A DNA stretch of 46,241 nt. Source: Paraburkholderia caffeinitolerans. GTDB taxonomy: Bacteria > Pseudomonadota > Gammaproteobacteria > Burkholderiales > Burkholderiaceae. This document shows positions 8,231 to 16,561 of this stretch, one piece after another (position 1 is the stretch's first letter; every line of letters starts with the position of its first letter). A model generated the notes under the pieces. It was not told the DNA's origin. It saw nothing but the letters and a program-made list of their open reading frames with translations, and searched no databases. The stretch lies in NCBI RefSeq assembly GCF_902859945.1, contig NZ_CADIKL010000055.1, forward strand, positions 1-46,241. Reading direction: 5' to 3'. A program made the translations under genes and the position numbers.

Positions 8231-8308
8231 AAACACTGGGATCAGCTGGTTGTGAGGTGTCCATCAGATTAGCCAAAAAATGGACAGAACGGCCGTCGGA
8301 GTGTCCAT
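8208..8308. repeat. Four TGTCCAT heptamers, subterminal to the left end
   Basis: Copies lie at 8208-8214 (minus), 8258-8264 (plus), 8280-8286 (minus) and 8302-8308 (plus). The last three are spaced exactly 22 bp apart and alternate in direction, making two overlapping inverted repeats. They sit between the left end and the last gene of the element. This arrangement fits recombinase arm-type binding sites or an accessory-protein array, by inference. Confidence 0.65.
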
Positions 8309-8570
8309 CTTTCGCAGCAAGCTTCGCATGTTGGAAGCCCGATAATGCCGGGCGTCCGATCATGATGGAGCGTATCAAACCATCGCGCGTCTAGGGTTCG
8401 CTTCGCCGGGCTTCGGCCGCCCTTGACCCGTTCAGCGATGTCACAGAACCACGATCGAATTTGATAGGTCACTACGCCGGGTGACCCGTAGTGGGAACCC
8501 TCGCGAGCACCAGGTCGACACAGGTGAAGCAGCCCAAGTGCACGTTTCGAGCGAAAAGACACGCCTCGAT

Positions 8571-8933
8571 CTAGCGCGGGTGCAGAGGCAGGACGCTACC
8601 GCCACGTAGCGCGGCCAGTTCCTTGCGCAGGCCGAATACCTGACGCAGCAATGAGAGTTCACGAGCCAGCGACTCGTCGAGCTGTGCCTGCAGATCTTTT
8701 ACGTTGCCCTTCGCGCGGTTCAGCTGGTTGGTCAGATCGCGTTTCGGGCGCACGGCTACCGCGTTGGCCGCGTCGATCGCTTTGATCAGGTTAGCGAACT
8801 GCGGGCGTGACTTCTTGATGCTCCCCTTCTTGCGACCCGCCTCGATTGCCACGGTGTCATTGTTGATACGCGCACCCTTGCGCTTCTTCAGCCGCTCAAG
8901 GGCGGCGTAGTAGTCGGTTATGGCTTCGGTCAT
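8571..8933 (-). CDS. TnpC/GmtX-like accessory protein of the recombinase quartet
   Basis: 120 residues. The first half has a small helical module ending in ATVAIEAG-like sequence (RINNDTVAIEAGRKKGSIKKSR, residues about 21-42), as in the short third protein of Tn554 (TnpC, about 125 residues) and of gamma-mobile-trio modules. The second half (residues about 65-110) is a predicted coiled coil (LNRAKGNVKDLQAQLDESLA and on). The start codon overlaps the stop of the preceding recombinase gene by 4 bp (ATGA, 8930-8933), so translation is coupled. In Tn554 the small protein affects orientation and frequency of transposition; the same role here is inference. An imperfect hairpin (CACTACG/CGTAGTG, 8470-8493) about 80 bp downstream may end the transcript. 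Confidence 0.75.
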   Translation of the reverse strand: MTEAITDYYAALERLKKRKGARINNDTVAIEAGRKKGSIKKSRPQFANLIKAIDAANAVAVRPKRDLTNQLNRAKGNVKDLQAQLDESLARELSLLRQVFGLRKELAALRGGSVLPLHPR

Positions 8934-10822
8934 GCTGCCTCCGGTTTGATAAGTTTCTCTTGCGCGTCGAGCAATCGTTGCAGCGTCTGGGCCTCGATAC
9001 GGTATTCAACGCTCGCCTCATCGACAGCTCGCAGCTTTCCGACCGTAGCCTGCTGCGCCTTGATCACGCGCTGAAGCTTTGACGGCGCGACCACGAGGTT
9101 GCGGCAGTTCGATTCAAGGCAATCCAGACGCATCCAGTCGAGTGGGGTCGACCTGCACGGTTCGACGCTGGCGCAGCCGCCGAGCACCGTCTCGCGGTAG
9201 GCCAGTTCGCCCTTCTCGAACATCCTGACTGTCTGCTCGCGCGAATAGACGGACACAGGCGAGGCCTGCACGGCACGGCTCTGCGTCCACGCTGCGTGCC
9301 CGCCGAACAGCCGCTCGTCAGAGAACAGTACCTGCTCGGCGTATGCGAGGTACTCGGACAGGCCCTGTGCATCGGCCCATTCCTTCGCGAAGTGTGGCTT
9401 GTCGGTGTCAATGAAGCCCTTCGCGAACGCCGACCCACGGGCGTAGTACAAGCTCATTTCTTGCGTGATGTGCTGCAGCTGACGCTTGAGCGTCGGCAGC
9501 GCGACGAGACCGCTGCGGTGCGCGTACAGCGCGAGCGTCCGGCGAAGCTGGTGGCGGGTGAACGGCCACTGCTGCCCGAGCGCGTACTTCGGCTCGTCTT
9601 CCCACGCGCGGTGCATGTCAACACGCTTCAGCTCAGCGATGTCCTCAACCGTGATCGTTGGGAAGACGCGCTCACGAATGACTTTGATATCGTTATTTAC
9701 GTTGAGCGCCCGGTTGGGCACGTATCGATAACGCCGCCCCGTCTCCAGGCCCAACTGACAGAACAGCAGATGCGAACCGTCCGTCGATTCGGCGTAGCCT
9801 TGCGCGCCGTGTGCCCGGTGTGCTTCGCCCGACAACCGTTGCGCGAGCCTGACCGCGCGGGCAGCGAGCGGGTTGGTCACCCAGCATGCACGCCTGGGTC
9901 GGCCGCCTGACAGCTTGGTCGTGACGCCCTCGATGGTGTACTGCGTCACGCCATCGAGACGGGTCTCGCTCAGGCAGTCGTACGGCAGGTTCTCCGCTTC
10001 CGCCGCGCGCATGCCGGTGAACGACAGGATGACAAGCTGACAGAGCGCGCTAATCGACGCGACAAGCGCCGTCACGACGTGACGGCGTTCCTTGCACCGG
10101 AAATGCGCAGCAGCCCTTACCAGTTCTGAAGGGACGCCAGGCCTCTCACCAGCGTACACGCGTGCGAGATAGTCCGACAGAACGTCGGCGACGCCCGCAG
10201 CGATGCCAAGGTCATGCTGACAGGTCGACAGGAAGTGCTGGTAGATCCGCGTCGGGATGACAGGGTGTTGCGAGTATCCAGCGTGTTGCGCCCAGCGTTC
10301 AAACAGCGGCTTATGCAATTGGGCCAGCGGCACGCGCAGCCCTGTTGTCCCGAGGCCCAGACGGTGAAGCTTCGCCAGAATCGAATGAAGGCGCTTGGCC
10401 TTCGCCTCCATCCCGGCTTGCGCCGCATAGTCCAGAACAACGGCGACGTTGGACAGGCCCTCGTAGAGCGTAAGCTGACGTGTGGCGGCAAAGAACGTGA
10501 ACTCCCTCAAGTTGATTGAACGAGCCTGAAGCGTGCCGGACGCCGGTACCATATCGGTCGCTTCGTGCATCAGAAAGTACATGACCTGCTTCCATTGACG
10601 CGTGGTCGCTTCTGAAAGCGCGCGGCTCACTCCGTAAGGCAAGTGGCCCCTGAAATAGATACTGGTGCTGCGTGACCCAACCGCGTATGCACGGATGTCC
10701 CAGGCATCGTCACCAAGCAGCGAAACAGTGTTCCCAGCCGTGTCGCGCGTGACGACCGTATCGTCCTCGACCCGATACCATTCGGGGCGCCCGGCGATCG
10801 GCACGATTAGCGTGTTGTTCAT
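8930..10822 (-). CDS. Tyrosine recombinase C (TnpB-like, 630 aa)
   Basis: 630 residues, exactly the length class of Tn554 TnpB. The C-terminal half has the tyrosine-recombinase catalytic set: Arg in FTGMRAAEAENL, the H-x-x-R box in RHQLRRTLALYA, and the second His plus nucleophile region LQHITQEMSLYYARG, in which the second Tyr is nine residues after His as expected. A long N-terminal region (about 230 residues) should hold arm- and core-binding domains. After the catalytic domain comes a Cys cluster (GGCASVEPC, LDCLESNC) that could bind zinc, followed by a helical tail. It starts within the stop codon of the preceding gene (ATGA overlap at 10819-10822) and overlaps the next gene in the same way. 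It probably cuts and rejoins the element ends together with the other two recombinases. Confidence 0.88.
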   Translation of the reverse strand: MNNTLIVPIAGRPEWYRVEDDTVVTRDTAGNTVSLLGDDAWDIRAYAVGSRSTSIYFRGHLPYGVSRALSEATTRQWKQVMYFLMHEATDMVPASGTLQARSINLREFTFFAATRQLTLYEGLSNVAVVLDYAAQAGMEAKAKRLHSILAKLHRLGLGTTGLRVPLAQLHKPLFERWAQHAGYSQHPVIPTRIYQHFLSTCQHDLGIAAGVADVLSDYLARVYAGERPGVPSELVRAAAHFRCKERRHVVTALVASISALCQLVILSFTGMRAAEAENLPYDCLSETRLDGVTQYTIEGVTTKLSGGRPRRACWVTNPLAARAVRLAQRLSGEAHRAHGAQGYAESTDGSHLLFCQLGLETGRRYRYVPNRALNVNNDIKVIRERVFPTITVEDIAELKRVDMHRAWEDEPKYALGQQWPFTRHQLRRTLALYAHRSGLVALPTLKRQLQHITQEMSLYYARGSAFAKGFIDTDKPHFAKEWADAQGLSEYLAYAEQVLFSDERLFGGHAAWTQSRAVQASPVSVYSREQTVRMFEKGELAYRETVLGGCASVEPCRSTPLDWMRLDCLESNCRNLVVAPSKLQRVIKAQQATVGKLRAVDEASVEYRIEAQTLQRLLDAQEKLIKPEAA

Positions 10823-12699
10823 GCCACTCCCAGTTCGTAAAGCTGGTCGAGCTTGGCCGACCAGAAAGCGTCCAGATTCCCTTCGGCATCAACGTCCTGC
10901 TCTATCTGACGGACCAGCGCGGCGTTGCGCTTGCGCAGTTCATCCAGCAGGAAGTCCACGCGCCGCAGCACGGCGCCAAACGAGCTGTTGTACTGCTCGA
11001 TCGAATCGGCGCGTCCGCTCACGAGCCTGACGCAATGACGGCAGCTCAGCAGCTTGCGGATGTCGGCGGCGTCAGCGTGTACGCGGTACTGCTCGCAGAA
11101 GAGACAACCTTCGGTCGAGCGGCAGTCAGGCTGTACGGTGACCGAAGCCGCGATTGACGCAGGCTTGTTGAACTCGATGCAGACACCCACCGCACTCCTG
11201 ATGCTACCGGCCGGGTTGTTGCCGGGCTTGAGCACGGTCCTCTCCACCAAAGCGAGGAACACGCCCATCTCGGCCTTGTGCGCGGCATCCGTGCCGTTCG
11301 AGTACGAACGCAGTGCCGTGGCCAGCGAGTGCCCCATCAGCCTCGCTGCGACGACGGGGCCGTGATTGCTCACCGCCCAATCCTGTTTCGCCGCGCGCCA
11401 CTGACGTGCGTTAACGCGCGGCAGCACGATCCCGAGCGTGTCGAGTCGACGGTAAAGTCGATCCAGGAAATCGGTTGAGAGACCCGTTAGCCGCCTTAGC
11501 TGGGCATAATGGCCGACTGCGATGAACAACGCGTCGCAGTTTGTGTCCTGCACCAGATACTCGCGCAGCGCCAGATACGCCTTGAGCTTCGGCATGAAAC
11601 CGAGCGAGATGGTAAATGTAACCTCCTTCCCGGCTGCACGATACTTGACCTCGCGAAACTTCTGACGCGCAACTGACGCATCCGGCAGGCTCGCGGCAAA
11701 CCCCGGGCTCCACTTCATGGCAAGCAGTTGCGCGAGGTTGATGCCTGTTTCGGCGAGAAACAGCGCGGCGAAACAGGAGACCGCTATCGAAGCGTGCGAG
11801 CGTCGGATCGGAGACTGCGCGTCCGCGTTCGCTGCCGCCAGGTTTTTAGCCGTCAGCCTGGCGATGCTCCACGCACTCCAACAAGGATCTTTAGATCCTG
11901 CCCCAGCCATGCGCTTCGTAAGTTCTTCGCGAGTGCGTGGCTCTCCCGTCTCCAGATTCCAGCCGAGCAGACCACGAGAGTCGTCACCTTTCTTGCGGCC
12001 AGATGAGTGTGGAACCAGGCAGAGATGCTCGCCTCGTTCCGTGGTCACGTGTACTGGATATGGCCTGAAGTCGAGTACGAGCGTGCTGATGCTGGTAAAG
12101 AGTGCGTCAGCCCATGCGAGCAGGGAGATTTGTGCTTCGGCATCTGGCACAGCCGTTGGAACAGAAGCAGCCTGTTTGCGGCGGAGCACCCTCGCATTGG
12201 CGCAGAAGTCGTCGTTTCCGAAGAGCTCACGTAGCATCGACAGCAGATAGTGCTGACAGACGGCGGCAGAATTGCGGCGCAGGCGGCCCAGCGAGACCTC
12301 GTCGCGCTTCTCACGGAAGTATCGATGAACCGCCTCTGCAGTAGCCTTCTCGTCACAGAGCACCTGATGCAAGCCCTGCCTGTCGGCCCAATTGACGAAC
12401 TGAAGCACGGCGCGCAGAACAGCATAGACCGTCGTCGGACGCATCGCTCCAAGGGTCATACGCCCAGAAAGCTGCATCACCAGCAGGCGTACGACCCTGG
12501 CGCGTTCGCTGCTGAAGCTTGTGTGGTCAAAAGTGTGTCGTGTGCGCGGACGGCTGGACGTGTCACGCGTCAGGTAGCAGATCTGCCCGATATCGCAACG
12601 GTTGCTGATGCCTTCCCACCTGAGCAGCGCGCGCTCGGGGTGCAGCAGCGTCGTGCCTTCTGCGAATGGCATGCGCACTTCCTCGTACAGGCGGTTCAT
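10819..12699 (-). CDS. Tyrosine recombinase B, degenerate active site (626 aa)
   Basis: 626 residues from the ATG at 12699, chosen because it gives a 4-bp ATGA overlap with the preceding stop, the same junction found at the other two gene boundaries; an upstream in-frame start at 12837 would overlap by 142 bp. The fold is that of a tyrosine recombinase, with MGHSLATALRSYSNG supplying the second His and a Tyr nine residues later. However the first catalytic Arg position reads ETGINLAQLL (Asn instead of Arg) and the H-x-x-R box reads NARQWRAAK (Arg instead of His). The protein may therefore be a structural or DNA-binding partner rather than an independent catalyst. The C-terminus has a zinc-ribbon-like Cys set (PDCRSTEGCLFC ... 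SCRHC). The residue comparison is read directly; the non-catalytic role is inference. Confidence 0.82.
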   Translation of the reverse strand: MNRLYEEVRMPFAEGTTLLHPERALLRWEGISNRCDIGQICYLTRDTSSRPRTRHTFDHTSFSSERARVVRLLVMQLSGRMTLGAMRPTTVYAVLRAVLQFVNWADRQGLHQVLCDEKATAEAVHRYFREKRDEVSLGRLRRNSAAVCQHYLLSMLRELFGNDDFCANARVLRRKQAASVPTAVPDAEAQISLLAWADALFTSISTLVLDFRPYPVHVTTERGEHLCLVPHSSGRKKGDDSRGLLGWNLETGEPRTREELTKRMAGAGSKDPCWSAWSIARLTAKNLAAANADAQSPIRRSHASIAVSCFAALFLAETGINLAQLLAMKWSPGFAASLPDASVARQKFREVKYRAAGKEVTFTISLGFMPKLKAYLALREYLVQDTNCDALFIAVGHYAQLRRLTGLSTDFLDRLYRRLDTLGIVLPRVNARQWRAAKQDWAVSNHGPVVAARLMGHSLATALRSYSNGTDAAHKAEMGVFLALVERTVLKPGNNPAGSIRSAVGVCIEFNKPASIAASVTVQPDCRSTEGCLFCEQYRVHADAADIRKLLSCRHCVRLVSGRADSIEQYNSSFGAVLRRVDFLLDELRKRNAALVRQIEQDVDAEGNLDAFWSAKLDQLYELGVA

Positions 12700-14144
12700 G
12701 CTGCCACCGCTGTGTCGAGGGTGCGCGTCACTAACGTCGACAGGTGCGCACCCCACCCGTCCTGCACCGCGTCGAACAGCTTGCGGTTCTCGCGGTAGCC
12801 GAGGTAAATCTCGCTTGTAGATGGCCGGACGTGCCACATCAACTGCCGCAACTGATCGAGTGCCCGCGTGTACTTCGTTTCATTCGCGGTCATCGCGTCG
12901 ACCATGTTCAGCCCGAATGTGGCACGCAGGTCGTGGAAGCTGAACTCGTACCTGGGGTTGCCTAGATGCACGCGCATCATGGGCAATAGTTCGTCTCTGA
13001 TGAACTGGCGGACGGCCTGCCCGGTCTTGAGGTGGCGACGCACCTGCGGCCCCGTGCTGACCGGGCCGCGCGACGCACGATCTTCGTAGAACGGTGCACC
13101 TCGATGGCTCAGAAAGAGCGGCTGATCGGGGTGATCGCCGTCGTCTGCCATCTGGCGACGCTTGCGAGCCCGATCGCTGTGCACATAGATGTACAGCCGC
13201 TCGTAGAAAGCGCGTGGCAGGTGCAACACGCCCTTGACACCGCCCTTCGTGTCGATGCCCGTACCCGGCCCGCAAGCGAGCCGGATGTCGTCGCCGTGAA
13301 ACTCGTCAGGTTTGCGCATCACGTGTTTCGCGCGCACGGTCAGGACCGTCTGGATGCGAGCGCCTGTCAACAGCGCGAACAGATGAACGAGCGTCATCTC
13401 GGTGTTGCCGAGAGCGGCTAACGACTCAAGCAGCACCGATTGCTCGGACGAGGGGAGCGGACGCAAGCGGCCGCCGTCCTGAATGTGGTCGTCCCACGGG
13501 TCTTCCGCGCGCCGGCCACTGATCGACAGGTCAGTGGTCTTGACTTCGATCACGCTGCTGAAGCCCTTCTGGTCCTTGAACTCGATGAGTCGGTCAGATT
13601 CGACCCACGGCGCGTTCGCGGGCCAAAAACCTGCTTCGGTCATGAGCCAGCGATAGAAGCGCACCACCGCGCCCATCCTACGCCTCGCGACTCCCGGAGA
13701 CAGTTCGCCTGCCTGCGCGGCCAGCCTGATCGACGCGCTATAGCGGTAGGTCGGTCGTTGCCGCTTGTTCACGGGGAACGTTAGCCAGTCGATGCCTTCG
13801 TCATCCAGATAACGACGGAACGCAACCAGGTCGTCAGCGATGCTGGCGAACGTCAGCATGTTCGGCGACGACTTCGACTCCATCATGTCGACGAGCCAGA
13901 TGTTCGCCTCCGCCCACGGCGCGCCGTCAGCGAGCCGGACAACAGGAAAGAGGGGAAAGGTGCCTGCAATCCACTTCGGGCGGGCGTCGCGTCGCTTGCC
14001 GGTGTCGGGATCTGAAAGCGGGATCGTGTGATAGATGGTGCCGCCCCCGGGTGTAGTGATGCTGACCGGCGTCGCGCCGGGTGTGTCGCGGTCAACGACC
14101 TCGGTCAGCGGCAGTTGCCGGATGGTCGTTCGTCTTGCTGTCAT
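12696..14144 (-). CDS. Tyrosine recombinase A (482 aa)
   Basis: 482 residues from the ATG at 14144, preferred over an ATG at 14159 because GAGGA lies eight bases upstream. The catalytic set is complete: Arg263 (LTGARIQTVL), His404-x-x-Arg407 (FHDLRATFG), His438 (MWHVRPST) and Tyr447 (SEIYL), nine residues after His438. The N-terminal part (about residues 75-170) looks like the helical SAM-like core-binding domain. It is the first gene of the quartet, reading away from the right end of the element, and its stop overlaps the start of recombinase B by 4 bp. It likely initiates strand exchange at the CCGCAT core. Confidence 0.9.
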   Translation of the reverse strand: MTARRTTIRQLPLTEVVDRDTPGATPVSITTPGGGTIYHTIPLSDPDTGKRRDARPKWIAGTFPLFPVVRLADGAPWAEANIWLVDMMESKSSPNMLTFASIADDLVAFRRYLDDEGIDWLTFPVNKRQRPTYRYSASIRLAAQAGELSPGVARRRMGAVVRFYRWLMTEAGFWPANAPWVESDRLIEFKDQKGFSSVIEVKTTDLSISGRRAEDPWDDHIQDGGRLRPLPSSEQSVLLESLAALGNTEMTLVHLFALLTGARIQTVLTVRAKHVMRKPDEFHGDDIRLACGPGTGIDTKGGVKGVLHLPRAFYERLYIYVHSDRARKRRQMADDGDHPDQPLFLSHRGAPFYEDRASRGPVSTGPQVRRHLKTGQAVRQFIRDELLPMMRVHLGNPRYEFSFHDLRATFGLNMVDAMTANETKYTRALDQLRQLMWHVRPSTSEIYLGYRENRKLFDAVQDGWGAHLSTLVTRTLDTAVAA

Positions 14145-14159
14145 CGCCCAGATCCTCAT

Positions 14160-14193
14160 GTTGTGTTTGAGTGGGCGTCCGCTTTAACACAAC
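14160..14193. promoter_or_regulatory. Inverted repeat at the head of the recombinase operon
   Basis: GTTGTGTT (14160-14167) and its exact complement AACACAAC (14186-14193) are separated by 18 bp. The repeat lies between the first recombinase start and the right end of the element. It could be an operator for self-regulation or a recombinase-binding arm site; the promoter itself must lie in the 86 bp between 14145 and 14230. Confidence 0.55.
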
Positions 14194-15298
14194 GTGCGAG
14201 TATCAAGAAATCGTTCCTGGCTTGCGCATACCGCATGGCTTTTTTGATCAGCCCAATCCTGGGCTCACAGCCGAGACCATCGCCCGGCTGAAGTCGCCAC
14301 TCGACTTTATTCAAGCCGACGACGGACCAGACGCGGCGTCCGAAGCACTTGAGCCGGCTTCTGCCCTGACCGTCGACCCGCAACCATCTCTTGAAGACAG
14401 TTTGTCCGAGGAAGCACAAATGCCCAGGAAAGCAACTGGCGGTACGCCCAGAGCCGTCAAGAATAATCCGGGCGTAGCGGCCGGAGCCCAGACGCAGCGA
14501 AAATCTTCGCGTGCAAAAGACAGAACGTCTCCTGAAACGACCCAGCAGCAATCGCTGGCTCTGAACGATGGCGCCGACGTAGAGAACATCCGACGCGCCA
14601 ACCTCCACGTTCTCACGAGTCGCAACGGATCGAAAGCAAGACTGGGTGTGGTTATGGAGTTGAGTGGCTCCAACATGGCCCACCGGCTGCATGGCAAGAA
14701 GCGCCTGGACGCTGTCGAGGCAAACCGGTTCACGGAACGGCTTGGCTTGCCCGCTGGCTGGCTGGACACCCCGCGTTCCGAAGCCGATATTCCAGCGTCG
14801 GTGTCGCAGATGCTTGCGCCTGCTTCGCGCGGACGCGCATCCGCTCGACTACCCGAACCAGTTGCGCCCGCAACAAACGATGACGTGGCAGTGAAACCCG
14901 CCGGCGCGAAGACGCGTACGCAGCGCACGCGGGCGGCCGATCCGGAAAGCAAGTCATCTGTTTCGGCGGATGTCGCCGCAGAAAAAGAGACGAGCGTTGT
15001 CGGCCCGCAAGATCACGCAAATGGTTTTCCCGCCGACGTTACCGGTCACCGGCCTGAAGAAAGTAATGACGGGGCCCCGGCAGCTACACCGGCAACCCCA
15101 GAGTCGTTCGCCGCGTCCGCGGTACCGCAGCGAAACCCGGCAGCCCTCCCCTTCGCTTCCGTGACGCGCCTGGACAATCTTCACGGTATCGAGCCGATAG
15201 CGGAAGCATTGCTCAAGACGCTGGCAGGCAAGGCACGCACGGGTCGCCTGGACGAACTGAAAGCGCTGGAACTGCTCCAGCAGGCGATCCTGCTATGA
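14171..15298 (+). pseudogene. 3' half of the split HTH-like regulatory gene
   Basis: The frame opens at a GTG (14171) after a stop at 14168, but its first 20 codons are element DNA; the original gene resumes at CCG CAT (14231-14236). From there, HGFFDQPNPGLTAETIARLK completes the module begun in the 5' half. A second, related module follows (RRANLHVLTSRNGSKARLGV to RFTERLGLPAGWLD, then DIPASVSQML), with the same TE-x-LGLPxG(F/W)xD ending as the first. A long Ala/Pro/Thr-rich linker and a helical C-terminus (IEPIAEALLKTLAGKARTGR and on) end the protein. Joined to the 5' half it would make 460 residues. A separate start at 14420 (ATG with GAGGA seven bases upstream) could still express the second module alone. 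Function is probably DNA binding, by inference. Confidence 0.78.
14209..14236 (-). repeat. Right end (attR): right terminal inverted repeat plus core
   Basis: CTTGCGCATA (14221-14230), the inverted partner of the left-end repeat, is directly followed by core CCGCAT (14231-14236). Further matches (AAC and AT positions) extend the similarity inward to about 14210. Confidence 0.85.
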
Positions 15299-15547
15299 GC
15301 CGGTAGTAGCGCGCCAGGCCCCTCGCGCCATGACGCATAAAGCGCATCGAGGTGACCGGGTCCCGGTACGCAAAAAAATTCACCATGCCAGGTCGACTTG
15401 CCACCGACCTGCATCGCCGGACTGACCGAAGAGGTCAGTCATCTGACGCTGCCGGGGACGAAGGAGACTGGATTTTTCTCCCGGGTTTTCCTGGGCATAC
15501 TGAACAGCGTGTGCCAGGCTATCCGCGGCGCGGAGTTCGCCTGCCGT

Positions 15548-15868
15548 TCAATGGAGTCTGGACATGTGACGACGGCGGGCAGTTGCCAGAAGCGGATTCT
15601 CGTCGGCTTCGGCGTCGCCCGATGGCGCACCGCCATCCGCAATGACGACATGGACGTCCTGCGCGAAGGCATCTTCCAGACAGCTGCGCGCGCGTGCAAC
15701 GCATTCATCAGCCGGCGCGTCGCCCGCACTCGCTGCCGCCTGCGCGGTCGCTTTAGCGGCCAGGCCAAACGCTGCGACGATCTCTTCCCACGTCAGTCCG
15801 GTCGTCATCGCTTCCTGCACGAGCTTGCCCGCGACAGCACCAATCTTCGCTCTTAGTTGATCGTTCAT
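15548..15868 (-). CDS. Hypothetical protein
   Basis: 106 residues from the ATG at 15868 (MNDQLRAKIGAVAGKLVQEA), with GGGAG upstream. It is Ala-rich, helical and acidic towards the C-terminus (DVHVVIADGGAPSGDAEADE). The segment TTGLTWEEIVAAFGLAAKA looks like a short helix-turn-helix. It converges on the 3' half of the split gene across a 249-bp gap in which I see nothing. The family is not recognised. Confidence 0.5.
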   Translation of the reverse strand: MNDQLRAKIGAVAGKLVQEAMTTGLTWEEIVAAFGLAAKATAQAAASAGDAPADECVARARSCLEDAFAQDVHVVIADGGAPSGDAEADENPLLATARRRHMSRLH

Positions 15869-16561
15869 CTGCTTTTGCTCCCACAATCCTTGTGCCGCGC
15901 ACCTGCGGCATCACGCGCCCTGTTTCCGCTGGTCAGGCGGATGCGTCACAGGCGGCTACGGCTGCCAGGACGGCTATTCTAGCGCCTGTTCATCGCTCAC
16001 TACTCACCGGTTCCGTTGTTCCAATGTCCGCTGAACAGCGGAATCGCTCCGGCGTAGCCTTCCTGGAAGGACATCGCGGGCAATGCGGCCCGCGACGCCA
16101 TCTGACGGGCCGAAGCTCGTTTCAAGGTGAATCAGCCCGTCTTTCCCGCGTGTCTTCAAGGTCCTCGACCGATCCGGTTTGCATGTCCCACCCTGAACGC
16201 GGGTTCGCTGACAGACTCCAACTCCGTCTGCGCAATCAGCGCGAGGAAGGCACGGTTGTTTTCTTCCTTACCCGGACAACCATGCCCCTCTGCCTGCTCC
16301 GACTTTCCAGCAGTTCGTGGGGGAGTGCCGCCAATGCAGGAAAGCGGAGGCCGCCGTCAGGCGCTTGTTGGAGCCGCGGCGCGCGGACAGTTAGTCGCGT
16401 TTGCAGGCGGTTTCGCGATGAGGCAGCATCGAGGGATCGAAAGGCGACCACACAGAAAACGCGACGACCCGCGAGACACCGACAAATTTTGACGGGTGCT
16501 CTTGCTCTGGGGTGAGGCGTCCCAATATGCGAACCCGAAATCCATTCGCCAGCTGTCGAAC
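15869..16561. other. Intergenic stretch, no supported gene
   Basis: 693 bp. Overlapping open frames on both strands are Arg/Ser-rich without good starts. No repeat or RNA structure stood out. The promoter of the gene at 16562 should be near its right end. Confidence 0.4.

Larger units (their letters stand above)
8183..14236. mobile_element. Recombinase-quartet integrative element, 6,048 bp, inserted in a gene
   Basis: The ends are defined by a directly repeated 6-bp core, CCGCAT, at 8183-8188 and 14231-14236, with near-identical inverted repeats just inside (TACGCGCAAG on the left, TATGCGCAAG on the right read inward; 9 of 10 match, about 15 of the first 21). Deleting one core plus the interior rejoins two halves of a host gene in frame. 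The element encodes only three tyrosine recombinases and a small TnpC/GmtX-like protein, all on the minus strand and coupled by 4-bp overlaps; there is no cargo. The gene set resembles Tn554 (tnpA, tnpB, tnpC) and the gamma-mobile-trio modules known from gammaproteobacteria, but with an extra recombinase. A 6-bp core with tyrosine recombinases is also Tn554-like. Boundaries are read directly; the family placement is inference. Confidence 0.88.

Noticed and set aside
7619..8236. Long minus-strand frame (205 codons)
   Set aside because: Antisense shadow of the split HTH-like gene, without a good start.
14171..14230. GTG-started N-terminus of the 14171-15298 frame as a genuine gene start
   Set aside because: These 20 codons lie inside the element between its end and the first recombinase; the original coding sequence resumes only at the CCGCAT core.
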